The notes under the pieces are model-generated. The model was given only the letters and a program-made list of their open reading frames with translations. It had not been told where the DNA came from and ran no database searches. A stretch of DNA of 17,178 bases from Chloroflexaceae bacterium UBA1466 (GTDB taxonomy: Bacteria; Chloroflexota; Chloroflexia; Chloroflexales; Chloroflexaceae), in contig DCSM01000028.1 of assembly GCA_002325605.1 (NCBI GenBank), positions 6,950 to 24,127 of the forward strand. The letters are read 5' to 3'. The stretch's first letter is position 1. Every line of letters begins with the position of its first letter. Of this stretch, positions 1 to 7,121 are shown one piece after another. The translations under genes were made by a program, and so were the position numbers.

Positions 1-1
1 G

Positions 2-1969
2 CCTTCGGCTGAGTTGCTGGCTCCTTTGCCGCCCGCTGAGGGGGAACGCAAAGGGGGGTTGGCTGGCGGAACGCGCAAAGCCGGCGAACCTGAAGAGAAC
101 CAACCGTGGGAAGTTACGAGTACCACGGTGCGGCTTGCCACCAGCACCCTTGACCGCCTAATGAACGAGACGGGGGAACTGATCACTTGCTCCGTGCGGG
201 CCCAACAGCGGGCCCGGGAAGCACGGGAGTTGGCGGAACATCCCACCCGTTGGCGACGGATCTGGCGACAAAATCGTTCGGCCTTCAATCGCCTCCAGGA
301 ATTTATCCCTTCTTTTCAGCCCACGGTGCATCATCTCAGTGACCGCGAAGTGAGCGTCAAAGCCAAACCGAGCAAATTCCTCTCTTCTGTCACCTACCAA
401 GATATAAATCAATTGCTGGAAGTTGTCTTGCAAGCTAATGATATTATCAACGACCTAGAGCAGCGGTTAGCCGTCCACACGCGCCAAATTTCAGAGGATT
501 ATACCCGCCTCTCCACCGTAACGGATCGGCTCCACGACCAAATTCGGCGCACGCGAATGCTGCCCTTAACCACGCTCTTCAACCCTTTACCGCTTCAGAT
601 TCGGGAAATGGCGCGGCTGGCGGGCAAACAAGTTGTGCTTGACCTGGACGACGGGGGCGCAGAAGCAGACCGCCAAGTTTTGGAGCGCTTGCGCGAAGTT
701 TTATTACATCTCCTCCGCAATGCCGTTGACCACGGCATCGAAATGCCTGAAGTGCGGAGCAGGCGCGGGAAGCAACCTTTAGGGCGAATCAGCCTCCAGG
801 CCAGTGTAAGCGGAGATCACCTGCTTTTGACCTTAGGCGATGATGGCGGCGGGTTGGAGGTTGAAACCATCCGCCAGCGGGCCCTAACCCAAGGCTATTT
901 GAACGAAGCCGATTCCACCCGGGCCAGCGACGTAGAATTAGTTGACCTGATCTTCGTTTCAGGTTTTTCAACCCGCCAGACTGTGAGTAAGCTTTCGGGA
1001 CGCGGGGTGGGGCTAGATGTGGTCCGTTCGCAAGTCGAACGCATGCAAGGCCGAGTCGCCGTCCAAAGTACACCTGGCCATGGCTGTAGCTTCACGATTA
1101 GCGTCCCCCTTTCGTTGACCAGTTCCCACGGCCTGCTGCTGCGCGTCGGCAGCGCAACTTATATGTTGCCCCTCGATGCCGTCCAGCGCATCGTCCCCAT
1201 CTTGCCCGGCCAAATCCAAAAGATTGAGAATCGGGCCGCGATTCTTCTGGATAATCGCCCCATTGCCCTGGTCCATTTAGCAGACCTGCTCGCCCGCGAC
1301 GACCACCGCCCCGCCAATCTCAATAAGCCCAGCCCAAATCGGGCCATTGCGCTGATTTTGGGCAGTGGCGAGCGCCAAGTCGCTTGCATGGTTGATGGAG
1401 TCATCGGCGAACAGGAATTGGTCATCTATCGGTTGCCGCCCCCGCTCCAGCGCGTGCGCTTTATTGCGGGCGCAACGATTCTCGCCGATGGGGAGGTCGT
1501 GCCCATTCTTGACCTGGTCGACCTCCTGCGGGCCGCCATTGGCAGCCACCGCATTATCAGCCTGACGACCAATCCCGTCGTCGTAAACCAACGTCGCCCC
1601 CTGATTTTGGTTGTTGACGACTCCGTCACGACGCGGACCCTGGAGAAAAACATCTTGGAAGCGGCGGGCTATCAAGTCCAGATGGCCACTGATGGGCAGG
1701 AAGCGCTCCAGGTTTTGCGCCGGCTGCCGGAAGACAACCCTTGCCATTTGCTCCTCAGCGATGTGGATATGCCGCGCCTCAATGGGTTTGAACTTACGAG
1801 CCAAGTCCGGGCTGACTCCAAGCTCAAGCACTTGCCGATTGTCCTTGTTACGTCCCTCGATACGCCCGCTGACCGCGAGCGGGGCATCTCTGCTGGCGCT
1901 GATGCCTATATCGTCAAACGGGCTTTTGATCAACAAACGCTCTTGGAAACTATCGCGCAGTTGATTTAA
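2..1969 (+). CDS. cheA: CheA-type hybrid histidine kinase with C-terminal receiver (5' partial)
   Basis: Chemosensory kinase that would pass phosphate to CheY- and CheB-type receivers. The frame is open to the left edge, so the N-terminus, including any Hpt (phosphoacceptor His) domain, lies outside the window. Counting codons from 14: a dimerisation/P3-like helical part (about 38-190, with the usual LDRLMNETGEL-type start), an HHATPase domain (about 200-370) with N-box HLLRNAVDHGIE (H232, N236), G1 DDGGG (D276-D277) and G2 GRGVGLD (G329 on), a CheW-like P5 domain (about 375-510), and a receiver (about 528-651) with acidic pair D535/D536, phosphoacceptor D583 (SDVDMP) and K635. K635 is followed by R rather than the usual P. 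The fused receiver resembles alternative (non-flagellar or type IV pilus) chemosensory kinases and could be a phosphate sink or an output. First gene of a tandem che cluster. Confidence 0.93.
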   Translation, partial: PSAELLAPLPPAEGERKGGLAGGTRKAGEPEENQPWEVTSTTVRLATSTLDRLMNETGELITCSVRAQQRAREARELAEHPTRWRRIWRQNRSAFNRLQEFIPSFQPTVHHLSDREVSVKAKPSKFLSSVTYQDINQLLEVVLQANDIINDLEQRLAVHTRQISEDYTRLSTVTDRLHDQIRRTRMLPLTTLFNPLPLQIREMARLAGKQVVLDLDDGGAEADRQVLERLREVLLHLLRNAVDHGIEMPEVRSRRGKQPLGRISLQASVSGDHLLLTLGDDGGGLEVETIRQRALTQGYLNEADSTRASDVELVDLIFVSGFSTRQTVSKLSGRGVGLDVVRSQVERMQGRVAVQSTPGHGCSFTISVPLSLTSSHGLLLRVGSATYMLPLDAVQRIVPILPGQIQKIENRAAILLDNRPIALVHLADLLARDDHRPANLNKPSPNRAIALILGSGERQVACMVDGVIGEQELVIYRLPPPLQRVRFIAGATILADGEVVPILDLVDLLRAAIGSHRIISLTTNPVVVNQRRPLILVVDDSVTTRTLEKNILEAAGYQVQMATDGQEALQVLRRLPEDNPCHLLLSDVDMPRLNGFELTSQVRADSKLKHLPIVLVTSLDTPADRERGISAGADAYIVKRAFDQQTLLETIAQLI

Positions 1970-1980
1970 GGAAGCCCTAC

Positions 1981-2018
1981 GGGTTGGCTGTGGCAAACTC
2001 AACAACCGCAGCCAACCC
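1981..2018 (+). repeat. 13-bp inverted repeat between cheA and the receiver gene
   Basis: Arms at 1981-1993 and 2006-2018 (GGGTTGGCTGTGG / CCGCAGCCAACCC) pair over 13 positions, one of them a G-U pair, around a 12-base loop. No T tract follows, so it is a poor intrinsic terminator on the + strand. It could act as an mRNA processing or stability element that sets the kinase:receiver ratio. The function is inference. Confidence 0.6.
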
Positions 2019-2041
2019 CAAAAAGGAAGCAAGAAGAAGCT

Positions 2042-2413
2042 ATGCCCAATCGTATTTTGGTTGTTGAAGATAGTCGCACCCAAGCGATGCGGATTCGGCT
2101 CGAATTACTCCGCCACGGCTTGGAAGTAGAGGTCGCAACGGATGGCCCCAGCGGGTTAGCCGCCGCCCAGAAAAATTTGCCTACCGCTATTGTTTTGGAT
2201 ATTGATCTCCCTGGGCTTAACGGCTATGGTGTTTGTCGGGCCCTCAAGGAAGACCGCCGAACGGCCAACATCCCGATTGTCATGCTTACGCACTATGATG
2301 ATGCCCAAAAAGCGCTTGAAGGCTTAGAGATCGGAGCCATTGATTATATTCCAAAAGATTCGTTTGCCGAACACAACCTCGTGGAATCGCTCCGCCAACT
2401 TGGGGTCTTGTGA
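2042..2413 (+). CDS. Single-domain response regulator (CheY/PilG-like)
   Basis: A 123-residue stand-alone receiver, the likely diffusible phospho-target of the CheA encoded just upstream. It shows E9/D10 of the acidic pocket, phosphoacceptor D53 in VLDIDLPG, T83 in MLTH and K105 in YIPKD. There is no DNA-binding or enzymatic output domain and the length is normal for CheY. The C-terminal segment after IPKD (SFAEHNLVESL) is of the type seen in receivers of pilus or gliding-linked systems rather than in flagellar CheY, but that is an impression by eye. It starts at ATG 2042, preceded by an A/G-rich stretch (aaggaagcaagaagaagc) that can serve as ribosome binding site. The gap to cheA is 72 bases and holds a hairpin. 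Confidence 0.9.
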   Translation: MPNRILVVEDSRTQAMRIRLELLRHGLEVEVATDGPSGLAAAQKNLPTAIVLDIDLPGLNGYGVCRALKEDRRTANIPIVMLTHYDDAQKALEGLEIGAIDYIPKDSFAEHNLVESLRQLGVL

Positions 2414-2453
2414 AAACAGGGGCTAAAGTTAGCGAAACCAGCGCCGGAGGCCT

Positions 2454-2526
2454 CGGCGTAGCACAGGCATCCTTTGCCTGTGGGTAAACCCCGGCGTAGC
2501 ACAGGCATCCTTGCCTGTGAGCAAAC
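2454..2526 (+). repeat. Two-copy direct repeat, each copy a small hairpin
   Basis: Copy 1 (2454-2489) and copy 2 (2492-2526) both begin CGGCGTAGCACAGGCATCC and end GCCTGTG(G/A)G(T/C)AAAC. They differ by one T and two substitutions. Within each, ACAGGCA pairs with TGCCTGT (7 bp) across a 4-5 base loop. This looks like a dispersed palindromic intergenic element present here as a doublet. It is not a CRISPR because only two bases separate the copies. Confidence 0.8.
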
Positions 2527-2556
2527 GGCTAAAGCTCTAGAAAGCAGAAGAAACAG

Positions 2557-3045
2557 ATGCTGGAAGCAAAAATAGCCCTAGCGGCCCAGCCTCCCCCCAG
2601 CGCCGGGCGACCCGAAAGCCTGCCCGCCCCCGCGCTGGTCGTTACCTTTAAGCTGGGCGAGCAGACCTACGGCCTGCCCGTCAATGTTGTCCTGGAGATC
2701 GTGCGCCTCCCGGCCTTGCTCCCTTTGAGTGGGATGGCCCCGGAAGTTTGTGGCCTCCTGAATCTGCGGGGGCGCTACGTTCCGATTCTGGCCGGCCACC
2801 TTTTGGTTGGTCTGCCCTTTACCTACGACCTCAATAGCCAAGTCATCATTGGGGGGCATAATGAAGCCCAAGTGGGCCTTTTAGTTGACATGGTCCAGGA
2901 TGTCCAAACCCTCCCAGCCCATCAGATCACGCGCTTTCAGAACCATCCAGCTGCTTTTCTCGCTGGGGTTGTGGATATGGGAGACAATTCCCTCCTCCTT
3001 TTTGATTTTAAAGCCCTTTTGACCCTCACAGAGACTTGCCTTTAG
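2557..3045 (+). CDS. cheW: CheW-like chemotaxis coupling protein
   Basis: A 162-residue single CheW-domain protein, expected to link receptors to CheA in the membrane-associated array. After a Pro/Ala-rich N-terminal tail of about 25 residues the CheW fold is recognisable: VVTFKLGEQTYGLPVNVVLEIV (first strands), CGLLNLRGRYVPIL (the conserved NLRG-x-hPhh element, about residues 67-79), then VGLLVDMVQDVQTL and a final VDMGDNSLLLFDFKALL strand-helix. Length is normal for CheW. The start ATG 2557 follows a weak SD (agaagaa). It lies between the receiver gene (143-base spacer with a repeat) and cheB (226-base hairpin-rich spacer), so expression may be tuned separately from its neighbours. Confidence 0.88.
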   Translation: MLEAKIALAAQPPPSAGRPESLPAPALVVTFKLGEQTYGLPVNVVLEIVRLPALLPLSGMAPEVCGLLNLRGRYVPILAGHLLVGLPFTYDLNSQVIIGGHNEAQVGLLVDMVQDVQTLPAHQITRFQNHPAAFLAGVVDMGDNSLLLFDFKALLTLTETCL

Positions 3046-3048
3046 GCG

Positions 3049-3255
3049 CGGAGAGGCTGCTTGTTCGGCAAGCTTTTGGCCGGGCGACGACGATTCATTC
3101 GCTAGTTGGCAAACTTTGCCTCTCCGTCTGCCCTGAAGCCCAAAAGGCTTTTGCGAGGGCCTTTTCCTCCCTGTGCAAAGGCTTTGCGGCGGGAGGTATT
3201 GGGCCTCCCGTTTGCAGCCCCAACTCTTTCGCCCAGGGCCTTTAGCCCACTAAAG
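3049..3255 (+). other. Hairpin-dense spacer between cheW and cheB
   Basis: No convincing gene. Inverted repeats visible in order: 9-bp outer arms 3049-3057 / 3118-3126 (CGGAGAGGC / GCCTCTCCG), enclosing GCTTG-loop-CAAGC at 3059-3073; AAAAGGC / GCCTTTT at 3142-3148 / 3159-3165; GCAAA / TTTGC at 3175-3187; CGGGAGG / CCTCCCG at 3190-3196 / 3204-3210; and CTTTAG / CTAAAG at 3240-3255, 16 bases before the cheB start. The 3142-3165 stem ends in T4 and could be a weak terminator. Together they suggest a structured RNA leader or degenerate repeat elements. Confidence 0.5.
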
Positions 3256-3271
3256 ATGAATTAAAAGCGCC

Positions 3272-4342
3272 ATGAAGAAACGGCAGGCCGACCAACCCAT
3301 TCGAGTTTTGATTGTCGAGGATTCTAATACCCAACGCGAATTAATTGTCCGTATCCTTGAAGCTACCACCAATTTTGTGGTAGTGGGCACCGCCAGCAAT
3401 GGTAAAGAGGGCGTGGAACGCACTTTGAGCCTTCAACCTGATGTCGTGACGATGGATATTCACATGCCAGTGCTAAATGGCTATGAGGCCACGCGCCTGA
3501 TTATGCAGCAGTGCCCCACCCCCATTGTCATGGTGAGTAGTAGCTTGGGCGACGAAGGCCGCCATTCGGTTGAAGCGCTGGCCGTTGGGGCTTTGGCGAT
3601 CATCCGCAAGCCTGGCGGGCCAATCCATGCTGAATATGCCCAAGATCGGGAAAATCTTTTGCGGACTTTGCGCCTGATGGCCGATGTCCCCGTCATCACC
3701 CGCTATCCCAAACGTGAACTGAGGCAACTGGAACCCAAAAGCAACACGCTGCCTTTGAAACAACCGCCCCAGTTGTTGGCCATCGCAGCTTCCACGGGCG
3801 GGCCGGGCGCGATTCATTTATTACTGAATGGGCTAGGGCCCGATTTTCCCCTGCCCATTTTGCTGGTGCAACATATTGCCAGAGGGTTTATCGGTGCTAT
3901 GGTGGACTGGCTCAATAGTTCGGTTTCGTTGCATTTTCAAATCACGCGCTATGGCGAAAAACTTTTGCCCGGCCATGTCTATTTAGCTCCCGACGACCAA
4001 CATCTCATGGCGGGCAACAATAAGGATGCCATCTTCCGCCCCAACTCACCCCAAGATCGCTATTGTCCCAGCGCCGATATTTTGTTTGATTCGGTGGCCC
4101 GCGTCTATGGCAACCAAGCGCTTGGGGTGATCCTCACGGGGATGGGCGATGACGGAGCCCTGGGCCTCCGCGCCTTGCACAACGTTGGGGGCTTTACCTT
4201 AGCGCAAGACGAAGCGAGTTGTGTGGTCTATGGGATGCCTCAAGCCGCCGTGTTGGCGGGGGCCGTTACACGAGTTGAACCGTTGACCAACTTAGCCCCT
4301 TACATTCTGCAAAAAGTCGGCAGTGGCCCAAATGGGGTTTAG
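3272..4342 (+). CDS. cheB: Chemotaxis response regulator protein-glutamate methylesterase
   Basis: CheB removes methyl groups from (and deamidates) receptor glutamates and is activated by CheA phosphorylation. The 356 residues are close to the family norm. Receiver domain about 10-125: acidic pocket E17/D18, phosphoacceptor D62 in MDIHMP, S89-S91 region and K113 in RKPGG. A linker follows (about 126-165). Methylesterase domain about 168-350: catalytic S174 in AASTGG, H201 in VQHIARG, and D294 in TGMGDDGALG, plus the QDEASCVVYGMP signature. All catalytic residues are intact. The start ATG has no strong SD; a 6-bp hairpin lies just upstream. A 30-base gap separates it from cheR, so the two are very likely co-transcribed. 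Presence of CheB with CheR implies methylatable receptors encoded elsewhere. Confidence 0.95.
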   Translation: MKKRQADQPIRVLIVEDSNTQRELIVRILEATTNFVVVGTASNGKEGVERTLSLQPDVVTMDIHMPVLNGYEATRLIMQQCPTPIVMVSSSLGDEGRHSVEALAVGALAIIRKPGGPIHAEYAQDRENLLRTLRLMADVPVITRYPKRELRQLEPKSNTLPLKQPPQLLAIAASTGGPGAIHLLLNGLGPDFPLPILLVQHIARGFIGAMVDWLNSSVSLHFQITRYGEKLLPGHVYLAPDDQHLMAGNNKDAIFRPNSPQDRYCPSADILFDSVARVYGNQALGVILTGMGDDGALGLRALHNVGGFTLAQDEASCVVYGMPQAAVLAGAVTRVEPLTNLAPYILQKVGSGPNGV

Positions 4343-4355
4343 GCTGTTGCCTAAA
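4338..4355 (+). promoter_or_regulatory. Hairpin spanning the cheB stop codon, just before the cheR ribosome binding site
   Basis: TTTAGGC (4338-4344) and GCCTAAA (4349-4355) form a perfect 7-bp stem with a 4-base loop. The left arm contains the cheB TAG stop (4340-4342) and the right arm runs into the AAGGAAGG SD of cheR (about 4355-4362). Ribosomes terminating on cheB would melt it, which could couple cheR translation to cheB. The coupling is inference. Confidence 0.45.
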
Positions 4356-4372
4356 AGGAAGGTATTAGCACG

Positions 4373-5950
4373 GTGGAGCCGGAACTCTCAGACGAACTCT
4401 ATCTGCTCTTTCGGGATTTGCTCCGCAAGCGTTCGGGCATGTTTTATCCCGAACATAAACGCACCGACCTGGTCCATGGCCTAGGGCAGGCCATGCATAC
4501 CACCCAGCAGCAGACTTTCGCCACGCTCTATGAAGCGGCCTTGGCCGGCGGGGAAGTCTGGGAAGCGATCTTAGTCAATTTGACCATTGGCGAAACGAGC
4601 TTCTTGCGGAATAAACCGCAGTTTGATGCTTTGCGGGGCCATGTTTTCCCGGAACTATTTGAGCGCCAAAAGGCCTATCGGACCCTCCGCATCTGGAGTG
4701 CGGGCTGCGCGACGGGCGAGGAACCTTACTCTTTAGCGATGCTTCTGGTTGATCTGCTACCCAAGATCGAGACTTGGAATATCTCAATTTTAGCCACCGA
4801 TCTCAACCCTCTTTTCTTAGGTCGGGCCCGCGAGGCCGTCTATGGTAATTGGTCTTTTCGGGAAGTTCCTGATGAAATCCGAGATCGGTTTTTTCTTAAA
4901 GAACAACATCGCTGGCGACTCAAACCTGAAATTTGCCGCATGGTCAATTTTATGCGCTTGAATCTCGTTGAACAGACTTATCCCTCATTGGTCAATGGCA
5001 CTTGCAATTTGGATATGCTCGTTTGTCGCAATGTCACCATCTATTTTGACGAAGAGACTACGCGCAAGATCGTTGAACGCTTTTATGCGGCTCTGGCCCC
5101 AGGCGGTTGGCTGATTGTAGGCCATGCCGAACCCCAGGTCGGGATTTATCGCCAGTTTGAAGTGCATAATTTACCTAATACGGTTCTCTATCGCAAAGCG
5201 CTTGATTCGCCGCTCTTTATCTTTGACCTGGGCCGCAACTCCTTTAACCCGCCCCCGCCTCCGCCAAGCCTGCCTGCGGCCCCAAAAGCCCAAACGAAGC
5301 CGTTAGGCCCCTTGCCGCCTAAAAGCAAAAGTTCCCTTTGGCAAGCTCAAGCAGCACCTTCGGCAAACCCAGGCAACGCAAACCTCTTTCCGCCTCTTGG
5401 GCCCAAGAGCCCCACAGATTATCTGAATCCGCCCCTAACGCCAAAAATCGATCCTTGGCTCCTCATCCGTGAGCGCCTAGCGCAGGGGGATAAAATGGGG
5501 GCTGAGGCTTTGTTACGCAGTTTAATTCGGGAAGAGCCAGGCCAGATTGAAGCGTTGACCTTGCTGGGGCGGTTGTGTGCAGATCGGGGGGAGTGGTTTT
5601 CGGCCCAGAGTTATTGTGAACAAGCCCTGGAGCGCGACCCCCTTTACATTGAGGCGCATTATGTTTTGGCCCAACTTTATGAACACCAAGGGCGGTTGGA
5701 TGAGGCCTTAGCGGCTTATCGGCGCACAATCTATTTGAATCGCAATTTTGTCCCAGGAACCTTGGGCATGGCCAATGTCTGGCGCAGCTTGGGCCGGGTT
5801 GCGGAGGCCCAGCGGGGCTACCGCAACGTCTTGAAGCAACTCACTATTTTTGCGCCGACAGCGGGGGTGCCAGGCCTCGAAGGGGCTACCGCAGCCGAAT
5901 TAATCACTTTTGTAACCAAACAACTTCAGGCTTTAGAGTTAGAGAGTTAA
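4373..5950 (+). CDS. cheR: CheR-type protein-glutamate methyltransferase with C-terminal TPRs
   Basis: SAM-dependent methyltransferase that methylates receptor glutamates, opposing CheB. Start is GTG 4373, chosen for the AAGGAAGG ribosome site ten bases upstream. Residues 1-80 form the CheR N-terminal helical domain ending in NLTIGETSFLRN. The Rossmann part (about 85-275) has the SAM-binding IWSAGCATGEEPYSLAM (107-123), ATDLNP, and CRNVTIYFDEET (C218-R219-N220 on). About 292-362 is a Pro/Lys/Ala-rich linker starting with a run of prolines, and about 363-525 contains TPR-like helix pairs (ALLRSLIREEPGQIEAL, QALERDPLYIEAHYVLA, EALAAYRRTIYLN). At 525 residues it is nearly twice plain CheR; CheR-TPR fusions are known from alternative chemosensory systems such as Frz and Wsp. 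The TPRs probably bind partners or regulate activity. Confidence 0.93.
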   Translation: MEPELSDELYLLFRDLLRKRSGMFYPEHKRTDLVHGLGQAMHTTQQQTFATLYEAALAGGEVWEAILVNLTIGETSFLRNKPQFDALRGHVFPELFERQKAYRTLRIWSAGCATGEEPYSLAMLLVDLLPKIETWNISILATDLNPLFLGRAREAVYGNWSFREVPDEIRDRFFLKEQHRWRLKPEICRMVNFMRLNLVEQTYPSLVNGTCNLDMLVCRNVTIYFDEETTRKIVERFYAALAPGGWLIVGHAEPQVGIYRQFEVHNLPNTVLYRKALDSPLFIFDLGRNSFNPPPPPPSLPAAPKAQTKPLGPLPPKSKSSLWQAQAAPSANPGNANLFPPLGPKSPTDYLNPPLTPKIDPWLLIRERLAQGDKMGAEALLRSLIREEPGQIEALTLLGRLCADRGEWFSAQSYCEQALERDPLYIEAHYVLAQLYEHQGRLDEALAAYRRTIYLNRNFVPGTLGMANVWRSLGRVAEAQRGYRNVLKQLTIFAPTAGVPGLEGATAAELITFVTKQLQALELES

Positions 5951-5961
5951 GAAGGTGCGGC

Positions 5962-5990
5962 TTCTCATTTTAGGAAATTTGTTGTATAAT
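5962..5990 (+). promoter_or_regulatory. Predicted sigma-70-type promoter for the sigma-factor gene
   Basis: A perfect TATAAT at 5985-5990 lies 17 bases after TTCTCA (5962-5967, four of six consensus bases). Transcription would start near 5997 and give a leader of about 55 bases before the GTG at 6053. An imperfect dyad (AGGAAATTT / AAATTCCT) brackets the -10 box and might bind a repressor. Confidence 0.55.
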
Positions 5991-6052
5991 AAATTCCTCT
6001 CAACTTGCGCTCTTTAGTTTGGTGGTAGCCAATTACTGGAAGGAATGAAAAG

Positions 6053-6880
6053 GTGGATAATGATTATCGGCTGCAATGCACAGCGCTGGTGGCTGAATTA
6101 AACGCTGAAAATGCTTGGGAATTAAGCCCAGCCCAACAAGCAATCTACGTTACGCAAGTTCTTGATCTTCTGAAACGCGACAACCGCCATGATAAACGTC
6201 GCACTGAAACTCAATTTGCGGTTTTGCTCCGCCAGCGGATTCTCTTTTATCATAAAGAACATGAACTAATTGCGATTCTCTGCAATCCGCTGCACCCTTG
6301 CCACAATGCGGAATGGATCAACCTAACTAAAACAGTGCCTCGCTTATTGCAAAAGGCTAATTTACACAGGACAAAGGAAGATTGGGTTGTTAGCGGGGAG
6401 GATTTAGACCAAGAGGCTCTTTGCAGCCTTCAGAAAAGCCTTTTTGCGGGCAGCTACCTCTACGCCAGCAATTTTTTGACTTGGGCCCATGCCGTTTTCG
6501 CTCGCACCGTGAAGAATTATCTCCGCAGTCTGGGGGCAAAAAAAAGAGGCGCGAACCAGACCAAACCAATTGAAGCGGCTGAAGCCCCTGACGACCAAGG
6601 TTCTTTCTCTTCCCCCGCGGACCTGAATCGAAAAAACAGGATCGAAGAAATGACCTTTGCCGCCACTTTTCGAGACGAGATTCAGGAAGTCCTCAGTGAA
6701 CATCCCGATGAGCGCCTCGCCGAGATTTTTTGGCTGTGGGTGGCTGAAGATCTGACCTATAGCGAAATTGGCAAGCAAGTGGGGTTGAGTACTTCGCGGG
6801 TCTTCATCTTGCTGGAGAAAGCGCGCTGCTTTCTCAAACAACACCCCAAAATCCAGGCGTGGAATAATTCAAAATCCTAG
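6053..6880 (+). CDS. Divergent ECF-like RNA polymerase sigma factor
   Basis: A 275-residue protein with sigma-70 regions 2 and 4. Region 2 (about 115-162) is recognisable from GEDLDQEAL (the DLxQE of region 2.2) and FLTWAHAVFARTVKNYLRSL (2.3/2.4). After an acidic linker, region 4 (about 205-262) has RLAEIFWLWVAEDLTYSEIG and a helix-turn-helix LSTSRVFILLEKAR. There is no region 1.1 or 3, as in ECF sigmas, but an extra N-terminal part of about 110 residues (AWELSPAQQAIYVTQVLDLL and following) is longer than usual and has no fold I recognise. Start GTG 6053 follows GGAAGGAA with about 7 bases spacing; the ATG at 6045 is out of frame. A partner anti-sigma candidate follows. Target genes cannot be told from the sequence. 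Confidence 0.8.
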   Translation: MDNDYRLQCTALVAELNAENAWELSPAQQAIYVTQVLDLLKRDNRHDKRRTETQFAVLLRQRILFYHKEHELIAILCNPLHPCHNAEWINLTKTVPRLLQKANLHRTKEDWVVSGEDLDQEALCSLQKSLFAGSYLYASNFLTWAHAVFARTVKNYLRSLGAKKRGANQTKPIEAAEAPDDQGSFSSPADLNRKNRIEEMTFAATFRDEIQEVLSEHPDERLAEIFWLWVAEDLTYSEIGKQVGLSTSRVFILLEKARCFLKQHPKIQAWNNSKS

Positions 6881-7121
6881 AACAATTTACCTCTTTTTGG
6901 CTTTCAAAAGAGCCAAGCTTTGGTCGGGCTTGGGCTAAATCTGGTTTTGGCAAGCTCAACCAGCGTGAGCCTGCCTAAGGCAAAAACCTTTGTGCCAAAA
7001 AATGCCTGAAAATTGGCCTAAAATTGGGGCAAAAAAGCAAAAAAATAAGGACCCGCTTTGCTACTAATAAGGTAGTGTCCAAGCTCTTAACTTAAAATCA
7101 ACTAAATGCTAGGGGAAGAAA
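6881..7121 (+). other. 241-base spacer between sigma and anti-sigma genes
   Basis: No ORF of note. It contains competing short hairpins at 6891-6916 (CTCTTTT/AAAAGAG and TTGGCT/AGCCAA), a direct repeat CCTGAAAATTGG / CCTAAAATTGG at 7005-7027, A-rich runs, and a possible -10 (TAAAAT, 7093-7098) without a clear -35. AGGGGAAG at 7111-7118 is the ribosome site of the next gene. The hairpins may attenuate read-through, so the downstream gene may have its own promoter. Confidence 0.4.

Noticed and set aside
2454..2526. CRISPR-like array
   Set aside because: Only two copies, separated by two bases, with no spacers and no cas genes.
3036..3245. 69-codon + strand ORF after cheW
   Set aside because: It overlaps the cheW end, lacks a ribosome site, is low-complexity (Ala, Phe, Gly) and covers the hairpin cluster.
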